Program-made: the position numbers and the translations under genes
NCBI RefSeq assembly: GCF_947179165.1
Contig: NC_077244.1
Span: 16,936,949 to 17,000,948 of the forward strand
Reading direction: 5' to 3'
DNA: 64,000 bases
Source: Solanum dulcamara
Taxonomy: Eukaryota; Streptophyta; Magnoliopsida; Solanales; Solanaceae
The notes under the pieces: generated by a model
Told to the model about the DNA's origin: nothing
The model's database searches: none
What the model saw: only the letters and a program-made list of their open reading frames with translations
In this document: piece by piece, positions 48,901 through 60,290 of the stretch
Layout: each line of letters begins with the position of its first letter
Position numbering within the stretch: position 1 is the first letter of the stretch

Positions 48901-50489
48901 TTAGTAGAGTGTCTATGGAGAGTGTGGCCCATGTGGATGAAAGGAAGAGGGAGTTGGTGAAAGATGTTCACCGATTGGATAGATTAGGGGTGAAGTTGTG
49001 TGGTACTAATGATGGGGGTATGGTTGTTCAAAATAGGTCTGAATCTTCTTTGGTGGTGGATGTTAAATCCAATAAAGATCTTGACCCAAAGTTTATCGAG
49101 TTAAAGAAGTTGGTAAAGAAAAATAAGATAAAGGTCTTTTCCCAAGGGGGAGATGGGGTACTATACTATCAAGGTCGGATATGTGTTCCAAATGTTGATG
49201 GCCTAAGGAGTTTGATCATGATGGAGGCTCATAATTCTACATACTCCATTCATCCCAGTTCAACGAAAATGTACCGAGACTTAAAGGAGTTGTATTGGTG
49301 GGGTGGCATGAAGAAAGACATAGCAAGGTTTGTGTCCGAATGTACGAATTGCCAACAAGTGAAGGCCGAACATCAAAGGCCGGGTGGCCTAGCCCAAGAT
49401 ATTGAAATCCCAACTTGGAAGTGGGAAGATGTGAATATGGATTTTGTAGTGGGTTTGCCTCATACCCGGATGAGTCATGACTCGATTTGGGTAATTATTG
49501 ATAGAATGACTAAGTCAGCTCACTTCCTACCGGTTAAAACTTCCTTTAATGCCGAAAACTATGCCAAGTTGTATATTCGGGAGTTGGTGAGATTGCATGG
49601 TGTACCGTTATCTATTATTTAGGATCGTGGTACCCAATTCACTTCTCACTTCTGGAGATCATTTCAAAAAGGCCTCGGTACTAAGGTAAAGTTGAGCACA
49701 GCATTCCATCCTCAAACAGATGGGCAAGCCAAAAGGACGATTCAAACACTAGAGGATATGTTAAGGGCTTATGTGTTGGAGTTTAAAGGAAATTGGGATG
49801 ATCATCTACCGCTCATCGAGTTTGCCTATAATAATAGTTACCACTCAAGTATTGAGATGGCGCCATTTGAGGCTTTGTATGGGAGACGTTGTAGATCACC
49901 GGTTGGTTGGTTCGAAGTAGGGGAGATGACCTTGTTGGGCCCCGATTTGGTACTTGATGCTCTGGAGAAGGTGAAGATCATTAGAGAAAGGTTGAAGATG
50001 GCTCAAAGTCATCAAAAATCCTATTCTGACACTAGAAGATGGGATCTTGAGTTTAATGTGGACGATTTGGTGTATCTGAAGGTTTCACTCATGAAAGGTG
50101 TGGTTCGATTTGGTAAGAAAGGGAAATTGAGCCCTAGGTATGTAGGGCCTTATATAATCGTGAGACGTGTTGGTAAGGTTGCATATGAGTTGGAATTACC
50201 ATTGGAAATGTCCATGGTTCATCCGGTGTTTCACATGTCTATATTGAAAAAAAATATGGGTGATCCTAGTTCCATTGTACCTATGGGAGTAGTGAATATT
50301 GAAGAAAACTTGACCTATGAAGAAGTTCCTGTGGAAATTTTGGACCGGCAGGTTAAGAGATTGAGGAACAAAGAAGTTGCATCTGCTAAAGTCCTTTGGA
50401 GGAATCAACAAATAGAAAGTGCAACATGGGAAGCGGAACCGGATATGATTAAGAGATACCCTCATCTTTTCCCCTCTACCCAAACCTAA
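45927..50489 (+). pseudogene. Element C gag-pol, one frame with 11 premature stops
   Basis: A single frame of 1,521 codons without any frameshift. From ATG 45927 (MTRGREPRRARV): gag core (PPEFDGSKIDEDPIEFINE to LVKEIDISRLMTYAEQIEEE), a CKKCGR pair and zinc knuckle CFKCGKMGHHAKDC (46914-46955), protease start LLDPDAKLSF (about 47127), RT with FIDDILIY (FIDD 48132-48143), RNase H ([22 protein letters not shown]), integrase (HNSTYSIH, CTNCQQVK, MDFVVGLP, DRGTQF, FHPQTDGQAKR), and chromodomain VEILDRQVKRLRNKE to ATWEAEPDMIKRYP. Premature stops begin at 45999, 46059, 46074, 46761, 47259, 47733, 47919, 48009, 48723, 48825 and 49620. The normal stop is TAA at 50487. The integrase catalytic Glu is Lys (AAA) in QAKR. 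Confidence 0.93.
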
Positions 50490-50677
50490 GGTATTAAGTT
50501 GTCCTTGCTCAATTACTTATCCTTGTATCTCAACTTTTCTTGTCATATGCTTGAAAAATTATAAAATATGTTTTAAACGATGTTTTAAATTACACTATTG
50601 CATTAATAATGGGTTTTTGGTTTACACTCTACTCTATTCAAGCTAAGTCTTTCCTCATTCGAGGATGAATGTTCCCA

Positions 50678-50690
50678 AGGGGGAGATAAT
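50678..50690 (+). other. Polypurine tract of element C
   Basis: AAGGGGGAGATAA directly before the 3' LTR start TGTAACATTCCC. An ATTCGAGGATGAATGTTCCC lead-in is shared with B and, more loosely, with D. Confidence 0.88.
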
Positions 50691-53011
50691 GTAACATTCC
50701 CTAAAAACGTTGTCTACGATATTTCAATTCTCGCTTAAAAATGACACAACCTCTATATTTTGGGCATAACTTTTAATAGGGTTGTCCAAATTGGGTGATT
50801 CAAATTTTTGAATAACCACAAGATCATTACCTACAACTTTTGTGAGACCATATTTTAAGTTTCGAAGGTTAAGTAGGTCAAATAAATTAATTGTTGTAAG
50901 ATAGAATATTGTGACGGAAAGGAGTGTTTATAGAAGAAAAATCATATCTCACTTTAGGATGATCCAAATTGGTTGATTCTTGAACGACATGAAACTAGAC
51001 TTCTATATCTACAATTATTATAAGACACCAAATCCTAATAAGGAATTTATCTTATTCAAAAGAAGCTTCGAAAAGGAGTATTCTATTAAAGATAACTCAT
51101 TTCACCTACCATGGAAAGATCTAGATACATTTGACATCACTCATGACATAAATTGTCCTCCAATTAACAACATCCATGACATCAATATATTCCATTAAAT
51201 TTTTAGATTTTTCTTTATAATTATTTTATTTATTGTTAGGTCCCTCTTTCCCACCTATAAATACCCACCTTATTTCCTCATTTTATTCATCAAGCTTTCT
51301 CAAGCAAGTCTTCTCTCTATACACTTCTTTACTCATTCTCAAATATAGTTTTAGTTCTTAGTAGTGAAGAAATTCTATTCCGGTGATTCATATACTCCGG
51401 GTAGTATACAAAACATTCCGACGAGGAGAAAAACTAGGACTTAAGAGTATTCATTAAGTCTTTCGGTTCCGACTAAAGCTTCGGAATCCAGGTATGTAAG
51501 GCTTCAATGAGAGTATTCCTTCCACTCTCATGTCTAAATTATTTTTATTATATGATAAATTATATTTTTTTAAGCTCTACTCTAAGTTATGTGGGTGTTT
51601 ATCCATGGGTTCTTTCACCCATGTAGTCCAAAAACTGTTTCAATTAAGTCTTTTGATTTCAAGTAATATTTTCTTATGGTAATTGTTATTTTTACTTAAT
51701 AGTATGAATCATGGTTAAACTAATGATTATTGGTTTATTTTGATGCAACATAATTTCATATGTATGAATTGATGGTTTGCAAGTAATTCCTCTATTTATC
51801 TATTTAAAGGTTCTTGAAATTCATGGTGGGTTGTTTAAAACATGATTTTTAATTAATGGATTTCAAATTATTTATGTATATTTATTTACATACATATTTG
51901 CAAGTTGAAGTAATTTGAACGCACCTAGTTTTACTATGTTTTTAATAAAGTTTGACTTGAAAGTTTTGACTCCAAATAAATGTTTATGAAAGCAATATCT
52001 ATGATAAAAAAGGGAGTCTTATGAAATGAAAGAATGATGAAATGGTATGAATGATGGATTCTTTATGCAATAAGGACAATTCTTGCATATTTGAATCATC
52101 AAATGTTTTAATGAGCTATTCTACCGAATATGATGTTTGAATTCTCAAGTTATATGCTATGAATATTTTGAAGTATTAAACTATTCTGTGGGATTGACTT
52201 AGCACCGAATGAGGCATTGAGGTGGGATTCGGTAAGGGAATCCTAGTAGCAACCCCTTGTCTCATTAACACTGTGCCAACATAGGAGCCCTTGTAGGCTT
52301 AGGCTAATGGATCCATGAAAGCCCTTAAAGTTAAAGTTAAAGAAATGAATCAAGTGGATGGAGTTCTACCCAACAAGTAGTCTCCCCGGCCAATGTAGGG
52401 AGTTATGTTGTATTCCATGTAATAGCTCGCATGGTCTTAAATGTCGGTTATGGTTAATTTCCCACAAAATAAATGTTTTAAAAGATATCCATATGATTTA
52501 TTATGCATGTATTACATTATGTTCCATATTACATAAATGTTATAATGTTTCCTCAATGTTCATGCATCCTTACATACTTAGTACATTCAAAGTACTAATG
52601 CATACTCTTTTGCCTACATGATATCACCATATAGGGATCGGTGCTCCTCCTCGTTCTCCTCCACGTGGCTAGTTGAGACTTCGTTTGATGACTACTTTTG
52701 GTGAGTTCCCATGTTCCGGGAACAATACTCCTTTATATTTCTAGCTTATGATATGTTGAGATATTTTACTATGGTATTTCTTCTATCATGATTAAGGGTG
52801 AGCTAGGGACTTGTCTTAGCCCCGTTAAATCTAATAGTTAGAGGTATTGTTGGACATATGTAAGTTGAAGATTTATTATTATGATTTCCACTTGTTTTAT
52901 TTATCATCATTACTTATGAAAGGCTAAAAGAATGCTAAGAGGCTTGTTTGAGGTACTTTCGGGTTCCTCATTCGCCATGTCACATCTAGGCCCTAGGCTT
53001 GGGTTGTGACA
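50691..53011 (+). repeat. C 3' LTR
   Basis: 2,321 bp, TGTAACATTCCC to TTGTGACA, followed by the target duplication ATGAT. Near-copy of 43388-45709. TATA box at 51256-51263. Confidence 0.95.
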
Positions 53012-54197
53012 ATGATATGAAGAATGACGTAGTGGAGTTCATGGATAAGTGTCCTAATTGACAACAAGTAAAAATTGAACATCAAAGGATGGGAGGTCTA
53101 GCTCAAGAAATTAAAATCCCTACTTGGAAGTGGGAAGATGTTAATATGGACTTTGTCACAAGTTTGCTTCATACTAAAAGACAACATGATTCTATTTGGG
53201 TCGTTCTAGACCGAATGACTAAATCGACTCATTTTCTTCCGGTCGAGACTTCTTATGGTGCCGAAGACTATAGTAGGTTGTACATTCATGAACTTGTAAG
53301 ACTTCATGGTGTTCCTTTGTCGATTATATCAGGTAGAGGTACTCAATACAATTCACATTTTTAGAAGTCATTTCGGAAAGGTTTTGGTACTAGATTCAAG
53401 CTATGTATCACTTTTAATCCTCAAACTGATAGACAAGACGAAAGAAAAATAAGAAATTTCAAGTATATGTTAAGGCCATATGTGATTGAACTTAAAGGAA
53501 GCTGGGATGAGTATTTGCAATTGATTGAGTTCGCCTATAATAATAGTTATCCCTCTAGCATCCAAATGGCTCATTTTGAGTCCTTGTATGGTAGAAGATG
53601 TAGGTCTCCCATGGGGTTGTTTGAAGTCAATGAGATGGAATTGATTGGTGTAGATTTGGTAGTCTATGCAGTAGAGAAAGTAAGGCTCATAAGAGAAAAA
53701 TTGAAGACGGCTCAAAGTCGTCAAAATTCCTATTCAGACACGAGGAGGAGAGAGCTTGAATTTGATGTGGATGATATGGTGTATTTGATGATTTCACCTA
53801 TGAAAGGAGTAATGCGATTTAGTAAGAAAGGAAATTTGAGTCCTAGATATGTAGGAACCTATAGAATCTTGTAACGTATTGGAAAAGTAGCATATGATTT
53901 AGACTTGCCACTTGAGTTGGCTTTGGTTCATCCAGTATTTCATGTGTCAATATTAAGGAAGTTTGTGGGTGATCCAAATTCTATTGTGCCAATGGATAAT
54001 GTGAGTATTGAAGAGAATTAGATTTATGAGGAGAACCCAATTGAGATTTTAGACCGACAAGTAAATAGGTTAAGAAATAAAGATGTTGCATCCGTCAAGG
54101 TGTTATGGAGGAATGAAAAAGTAGAGAGTGCTACGTGGGAAGCGGAATCAGACATGATAAAGCATTATACGTATCTCTTTCCTTCCACTCAAGCCTA
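53012..54197 (+). pseudogene. Element B integrase core and chromodomain remnant
   Basis: Continues B pol after C. It reads MKNDVVEFMDKCPN, then a stop where Cys is expected, QQVKIEHQR, WKWEDVNMDFV (catalytic Asp), DRMTKSTHFLPV, RLHGVPLSII, then a GRGTQY site where the family has DRGTQF, so the second catalytic Asp is Gly. The Glu-containing site is DRQDER. FAYNNSYPSSIQMAHFESL, YGRRCRSPMG and VHPVFHVSIL follow. The chromodomain is EILDRQVNRLRNKDVASVKV to ATWEAESDMIKHYTYLF, ending at TAA 54195-54197. Stops at about 53362, 53872 and 54019. Confidence 0.85.
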
Positions 54198-54451
54198 AAG
54201 GTTCTAAGTTTTTTATGATCAAATCGATTAAACTTCTACGTTTTAGTTCCATATGTCATTCATATGCCCGCATGATTCATGAAAATAATTTTTTCTGAAA
54301 GAATATGTCTTATGTTAGTTATGAAGTCTACATGTTTTATGCATTTTTCAAAGTGTCCTCATGTTCATATTGGGTTGCTAGTCCTTTTTCCATGTCCTTC
54401 CTATATTAGTCGAATCTCCTTCGAGGACCAATGTTCCCAAGGGGGAGATAT
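54198..54451 (+). other. B 3' untranslated stretch and polypurine tract
   Basis: Non-coding stretch after pol. It ends in TCGAGGACCAATGTTCCC and the purine tract AAGGGGGAGATAT (54439-54451), immediately before the LTR start. An open frame at 54279-54530 crosses into the LTR and is not a gene. Confidence 0.8.
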
Positions 54452-54576
54452 TGTAACATTTCTCAAAATTCTTGCAAGTTCCTTAAGAATTCCTTGGGAA
54501 AAGGTCACTCACGTTATGCATTATCCTTAATCTTTTTGGCAAATTAGAGCCCAGAATATTGATCACGGGGTCAAAA
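54452..54576 (+). repeat. B 3' LTR, first 125 bases only
   Basis: Starts TGTAACATTTCTC and ends GATCACGGGGTCAAAA, matching the start of solo LTR K in reverse (8187 to about 8060). It is cut by element D. The rest should lie beyond D, past the window end. The last five bases CAAAA (54572-54576) are the expected target duplication of D. Confidence 0.8.
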
Positions 54577-54913
54577 TGTTATACCCCGTACTTCTGAACT
54601 TCGGAAATCCTTATTAAACTTCAAAAACTTTGCCACGTGACCCCGATTAGCTACAACGCTATCAAGTAACTCTAAAGAAAGGAGAATGAGATACTCCATA
54701 ATAAGGAAGATTCGAAATAGGCCTATAAGAATTCAGAAGGAGTTGGAGGCCAAGTAACGGGTCGTAAGACTTGACTTACTTGTATAAGCTACCAACTTGT
54801 ATGTCTTATGTAATTAATCCACTTGAGTACACGTCGCCCGTAGGTACCAAGGAATACATAGTCTCTTAGAGTGAGATGAGATTACAAACCCACGGAAGAC
54901 AAATACGGAGACG

Positions 54914-55000
54914 ACGCACCTACTCGAAGCTAGTAGGTGATGCACCTACTTAGAAAAATAGGTGATGCACCTACTTAGGGTCAAGTAGGTGATGCATCAG
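54914..55000. repeat. Inverted-repeat cluster in D 5' LTR
   Basis: Three successive copies of AGTAGGTGATGCACCTACT or close variants at about 54932, 54958 and 54985. Each can fold on itself as AAGTAGGTG, three bases, CACCTACTT. It lies about 130-200 bases upstream of the TATA-like run, where LTR enhancers sit. The same cluster recurs in D's 3' LTR and in G. Confidence 0.82.
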
Positions 55001-55123
55001 CTTGGGTGGACCCCCACATTGCCACATGGCAGCCAAGGATTGGAGGCATGATTGAGGTGGTGCCCTAGAGGGCTGCCACGTGTCACCCCTAGGGACTTCC
55101 ACATGTGACCTCCTAAGAAGGTG

Positions 55124-55132
55124 TATATATAT
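55124..55132 (+). promoter_or_regulatory. Candidate TATA box in D 5' LTR
   Basis: TATATATAT in GGTGTATATATATGTTATA, followed about 25-30 bases on by ATTTTCAGCACTTC. The equivalent run is near 60840 in the 3' LTR. Promoter use is inferred from position. Confidence 0.5.
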
Positions 55133-56820
55133 GTTATATTCTGGATTATATCTCATTTTCAGCACTTCTAACTTAAGAGAATTGAGAGAAAAATGTGAGA
55201 GCAAGAAAGAGGCAGCCACGGGTTGCTCCAATTTAAGCGAAGACGAGACATAAACCGGCCACTAATTTTCATCATACTAAGAGAACTTCCAATACAATTT
55301 TTAGTAAGTTTTATCAAGCACCAAATGGATAGCAAGCAGCCACAAAATTTCAGCTGCAACTAGAGAACTTTCGAGGCGACTTTTGGCAAGTTTCGGCCAA
55401 TTTTGGGTAAGGTAAGGGTTTTGCTTTCAATTTGGGGTTTATGGTGTTGTTATGAAGTGTATTATATATTGTTTAAGTGGATGGAAATGTGAAAATATCA
55501 CGGAGATGATTGACGTTAGAAATATCCTAAAGTGAAGTCGTTGTGCTTAAATTAAAGTCAAGTAGAATGTTGTACTTATGGTGCTGCATCAGTAGGTGGT
55601 GTTATGGTATGTTGCAGGTATGGAAAACATTCTAATGAAGGTGGGGTGCTTCTGGTTGTAGCCACGTAACCCTCTGTTACGTATGATTAAAGGAGTTACC
55701 ACAGGGAGACTAGAAACCCTTTTTTAGATATCATAATTTTGAGCGAGTCGTTGGAAGTTTGTGTTATGTAATGTTGATATGAGTTTCCTGTATACATTCT
55801 GCAGGGTGTTTTCTTTGGTTGGATTTAGTGAATAGGGGTGTAATTATAGATTCAGATAGGGCACATTATAGAGGAGATGCTGCCCAATTTCTGTTAACTC
55901 GTTAACTAGTTAAGGAACTAGTCGAGAAGACGAGCGAGGAAATGGGTTCTATGAACACTCGTGTATAACTTAAGGTGCTGAAAAATTAAGGGTTTTTGAT
56001 TCTTGAATTACTTCCATGTTAAATAGGTTTGGAGGACAACGACATGAACGTGACAAAGAGTAACCCATAAGTGGTATGTGAAGCTTTCTCTTGGCATAAG
56101 TATGTAAAGCTATTCTTCTTTCTTTTGGCATGTCTTAGATATAAGTTGTGAATCATTTGTAAATGAAACATGGGGATAATTTCATTCGTAAAGATCCGAG
56201 TACAATTCATAATTCGTATCCACTTTGTGATGGTAGAACTCTTGTAATAGTTGAGCTATTGCCTTCTTAAGGCTTCTATAGGATAAAAGGTAGTATATGT
56301 AGAACCTATTTCTCCTTTCTTTTGGGATGTCTTAAACGTAAATGAAATTATGTATGATATGACTGTGGAGGTAGTTCCAGTTGTAAGTTCCAAATATAGC
56401 ACGTGACTCATGTTCACTTCTAAATGCTAAGGCTCTTAAGGCATCTGAGCTATCATCCTCGAGCCTTCTATATGCGAAGACATTATCCATGACTCTTAGT
56501 CACATCTGAAAGTAAAGTTCTCGAGTCTTTTATATGCTGAATTTTAATTGAATGGATAAGCTCGTACTCCTAAGGTCTCTACGATGACGAACGTGTCGTG
56601 TTCTATGATCTATTTATTCTTGTCTGGATATACGTCTAATATTCTTGAGACTCTAGTAGATATGACCCCTAATGATATTTCGCAGGGTAATTGAAATGAT
56701 TATTTTCCTGGTCTTCAAGTGCCGGTTCACTGGGCTATTTCATTGAGTATTAGATGATGAGTTAAATTGTATATGGTTCCTCATTATTTTACTCGTACAG
56801 GCTGTTAATACATCTTTCAT

Positions 56821-57083
56821 TGCATCCCATATAGGACCAGACATGATAAATTCACCGCATCCCATGAAGGGATGGGCATGATTAATTCACCGCGTCCCAT
56901 GAAGGGCCGGGCATGATAAATTCATCGCATCCCATGAAAGGCCGGGCATGACAAATTCACCATATCCCTTGAAGGGCCGGGCATGTTAAATGATCAAATG
57001 GTTATTCACTGCCTCCCATTAATGGCCGGGAATGATAAATGACGAAATGATTATTGACCGCATCCCATGAAGGGCTGGGCAGG
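56821..57083 (+). repeat. Minisatellite in D 5' LTR
   Basis: About seven units of roughly 35 bases (two are longer, near 50) built on GCATCCCATGAAGGGCCGGG followed by CATGATAAATTCACC. Units differ by a few bases. It is relatively GC-rich within an AT-rich LTR. Confidence 0.88.
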
Positions 57084-57914
57084 ATACAAGAAGAAATGAC
57101 AGCTTCCTCAAGTCTCTCACTATAGGGCTGGATATAATAGACAAGCATACATATGAAAATATAGTAATGTACCTCTAAGGTATGAAATGATGTCATATAT
57201 GATGGTATGATGCTGTATATATTGATATGGTAACACCGAGTGCCACAACGGTCTGAGAGTGATATGTGAGGGTGATATACATGCTCTCTTTTCATAGGAT
57301 GCAGGTATAGTGAACTCTTAACTTTCATACTTGTTTCCTGCATCCCTATTTCAGTTGTTATCTTAGTTATGTGTTGTTATGCTTTATATACTTAGTACAT
57401 ATATCAAAATGACCCCCCGTTCTCCGGGGGCTATATTTTATACCTATAGGTACAAATGCACACTTTAGGGATCCGCCAGCTTAGGGTTCCACTTGGCAAG
57501 GTTTGGAGGAGATCCATTGAATCGGAGCCAAGCCTTTGGGTATTAGACCTTCTATGTAAATATTTGTATATTAAGGGGTACAGCGAGGGCCCTATCCCTC
57601 CATATGTTGCTATTACTATTCTTAGAGGCCTGTAGACATATGTATGTGGGTTGTTTGTGATTTCGTTTTGATTATGCCGATACGACATGTTGTAAATGTT
57701 TTTATGTTACATCAGCCTTGTTGGCTTGCGTGCCCTTTTATGATATGGTATGAGTGGAAGGGGCCACATGTACTCAAAAAAGTTTTAATTCATTGGGATT
57801 TTGTAAGTAATATCACTTTGTGTATAGCTCGATTTGACTATAGTTGATAGGTATGTATACGGGGGTCCAGGTCGGACTCCATTCACGGCCTACGGGGTTG
57901 GGTCGTAATAGAAG

Positions 57915-57928
57915 TGGTATTAGAGCTG
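57915..57928 (+). other. Primer-binding site of element D
   Basis: TGGTATTAGAGCTG just inside the 5' LTR, one C-to-T change from the TGGTATCAGAGC word of tRNA-iMet-primed elements. G has the same word in reverse at 12761-12775. Confidence 0.8.
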
Positions 57929-60290
57929 TTCATCTTTGGAATGTCTACATATCGTGTCTAGTAGAGTTTTGTCTATCGATGTGTTGTGCACCACATCTAT
58001 AGACAAGAGGCTACATGACATTTAGGATGTTATTTTTCTTTCACATCTAAGATCGTGCGTTAGAGCCGAGTCATAGCAAATTTCTCATACTAACCTGTGA
58101 TTTTAGCAGGAGGACAACGTCAATAGAAAAAAGTAACTGACAATATTGGAAGTTACAAAGCATGCAGGTAAGCAAAGGCATGAAAGATATGTGTCAGCTA
58201 AGGTGTGGAAATACAGTTGACATATAAAGTTGAAAAGTGAAAGGAAAGGTAAATAGAAAAGTGCAACAAGTGCAGTTCGAGTGGACATATGAGGTAAGTC
58301 CATTTTCATACTGATAATTGTGAGCGACCTGTGTGGCTGCAATATGAGATAATATGACTATATATATGCGTGCCCTGTGAGGCATTATTGGCATTTGATA
58401 TGTGCAGGTGTTGAGATAGTAGGAAATACAGAGGATACTCTGCCCAAATTTTCCTAGAAATAGGAAGAGAATAAGATACAGGATTGTAGTATGCCTTATC
58501 CATAATAAGAATGAGATTTAACTAAACTATGAGTTTGAATGACCTGAAAGATAAGTTAATTATTGAAGTGATGGTAATAGTAACAAGGAGGTCAATATTG
58601 GCATGGAAAACATAAAAGCAATTAGAGAATGAATAAGGAGACTTACATAAATTTATAGGGAAGGTTCAAAATAAAAGGTTAAGGGGTAACAAAAGTAAAG
58701 GGGAGCAACAAGACATGATGAATTTCAGAGATGAGGGGTATGCTAAGAATAAGTAGAGGTAAACAAAAGATGTTTTAAAAATGAGGAATGAAAGGACTAC
58801 TGAAGAAAGCACTCAAGATGGACGTAATTACTTAAGTATGAGCATCTAGCACAAAGGGAAATCTTTAGGGAAAAAGACAATAGACTTAACGAACAAGTGG
58901 TGCAACATGCATCCCTCAAAAAGAAAAAGTTGATATAGGATGGGACGAAAATATTACTTCCAGAGAATTATGGACAGTGATCGTCGAAATATAAGTACTG
59001 CATAAGTAGGGTTGAAGCGACTACAAGTAGTAACTGACTATTGACCAAAATACATAGAATGTGGCTTTGGATAAATTGTTACATCAATTACATTAATTGA
59101 GTACCAACCACCAGATAAGATTTTATACGATATACTAAGAATTTGAAGCACCTCATGATGGTATTAGGGTTTCGTACATGGGTAACATAAAGTAGAGGTG
59201 ATATAAAGGAACATATGGATATAGCGCAGTTTATTAAATGTGTTGGAAAAGATTCATATGCATTTGGAAAGTAGAAATAAACAGACAATGATATAGATAC
59301 ACCCTAAAGGGGGGAAGTGGATATGAAATATACAAGTGGGAGATGAGACCAACCGCCATTACAACATGTTAATGTGAACACTTAAACTTTAGGTGAAACC
59401 CTATGCGGGAATGAGCTAGCAAGATTTAAAAGCTAGAAATAGACGGATAGAAGCCAAGATGAGATCTAAAATAGTGCAGAGGCTTATTGTAAAGAAACTT
59501 GAGCAGTACGAAACCAAAGAATGGGTGCACACAAAAAGGGATGAATATGACAAGAGAATAATAATGAGTAACTTAAAGATATTGTAAGAGATAGCTAGGT
59601 TATACTTAACTAAAGGTTAGGATATTGATAACAGAGTTACTGGCTACTGGTATTGTGATATATAAGTAGCAAAAGAAGAAGGATAAGAAGCCCTTCCTAT
59701 GATAGGATATGAGGGAGCTTGAATGGTGCGCAAAGGAAGCAAAACAAGTACGACCAAAAAGAGACTGTAAGCGCATATTAGTACAATGACACCTGTAGAG
59801 CAGAGTAAGCCAAGAGCAGGAAAGGCTATGACTAAAGATGGAATGCACTTCGTGCAAATTGCACAAGAATTGTTGTGTAGCCTACGAACATTGGTATACT
59901 AAGAGTAAGATCAGGTGGTCACTCGATAAAAAGAAGTCGGTAATAGCAATGTGATTGCAATATTTAGAATCTATTAAAGAAAAGTGGTATCCTACGAGGA
60001 GCAACCTAGTCCCATCATAGATCGGCAGAGTAGAAGGTTGCAAACTGGGGATGTGGCTCCCGTTAAAGTCTTGTGACAAAATAAAAATAAAGAAGAGATG
60101 ACCTGGAAGGTCAAAGAAAAGATGGAAAGAGAAATATTGGTAACTATTCCCTATGACTACAAGTAATCTAAACTCCTAAGATGATCATATTAATGAATAA
60201 GAGACTTATGGATGACAATTGTTATAGAAAAATTCCCAAAGTCCTTGTAAGACCTTATGAGATTACTCAACATTCAAGGACGAATGTTTT
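57929..60290 (+). other. D internal region, non-coding
   Basis: About 2.36 kb, A- and G-rich on the plus strand. I find no gag, protease, RT, RNase H, integrase or chromodomain trace in any frame. The longest open frames are short and on the opposite strand (for example 59606-59866) without recognisable domains. The first part is shared with G, so the region is a family trait and not a local deletion. Confidence 0.75.

Larger units (their letters stand above)
43388..53011 (+). mobile_element. Element C: young full-length chromovirus (Tekay/Del-like)
   Basis: 9,624 bp with perfect target duplications ATGAT at 43383-43387 and 53012-53016. LTRs 43388-45709 and 50691-53011 are of equal length and differ at few positions, most of them transitions. 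All structural parts are present: tRNA-iMet primer site, one gag-pol reading frame with gag, zinc knuckle, PR, RT, RNase H, IN and chromodomain, and a purine tract. Eleven nonsense codons and a changed integrase catalytic residue make it inactive. Inserted in B's integrase. Confidence 0.95.
37471..54576 (+). mobile_element. Element B: decayed chromovirus with nested MITE and element C
   Basis: Plus-strand Ty3/gypsy element. It has a 5'-truncated 5' LTR (37471-39447), primer site, gag, pol split by a MITE (42228-42616) and by element C (43388-53011), a chromodomain end, purine tract, and the first 125 bases of the 3' LTR before element D begins. The pol reading resumes at 53017 exactly where it broke at 43387. 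Domain order and chromodomain fit Tekay/Del-type chromoviruses. Frames carry many stops and several frameshifts. Confidence 0.88.
54577..57910 (+). repeat. D 5' LTR
   Basis: 3,334 bp from TGTTATACCCCGTACTTC to GGTTGGGTCGTAATA. It aligns with the 3' LTR pieces (60305-61280, 63009-64000) and, in reverse, with G (12786-15824). It contains the AAGTAGGTG inverted-repeat cluster, a TATA-like run and a minisatellite. Short open frames inside are not conserved between copies. Confidence 0.88.

Noticed and set aside
56821..57083. CRISPR-like array of regular repeats
   Set aside because: Units are contiguous and diverged without unique spacers, in plant DNA. It is a minisatellite.
57002..57343. 113-residue minus-strand open frame in D's LTR
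   Set aside because: It overlaps the minisatellite and has no recognisable domain; D's second LTR is not available here to test conservation.
59606..59866. Minus-strand frames in D's interior as possible gag
   Set aside because: They lack gag or knuckle motifs and are antisense to the direction set by the primer site.
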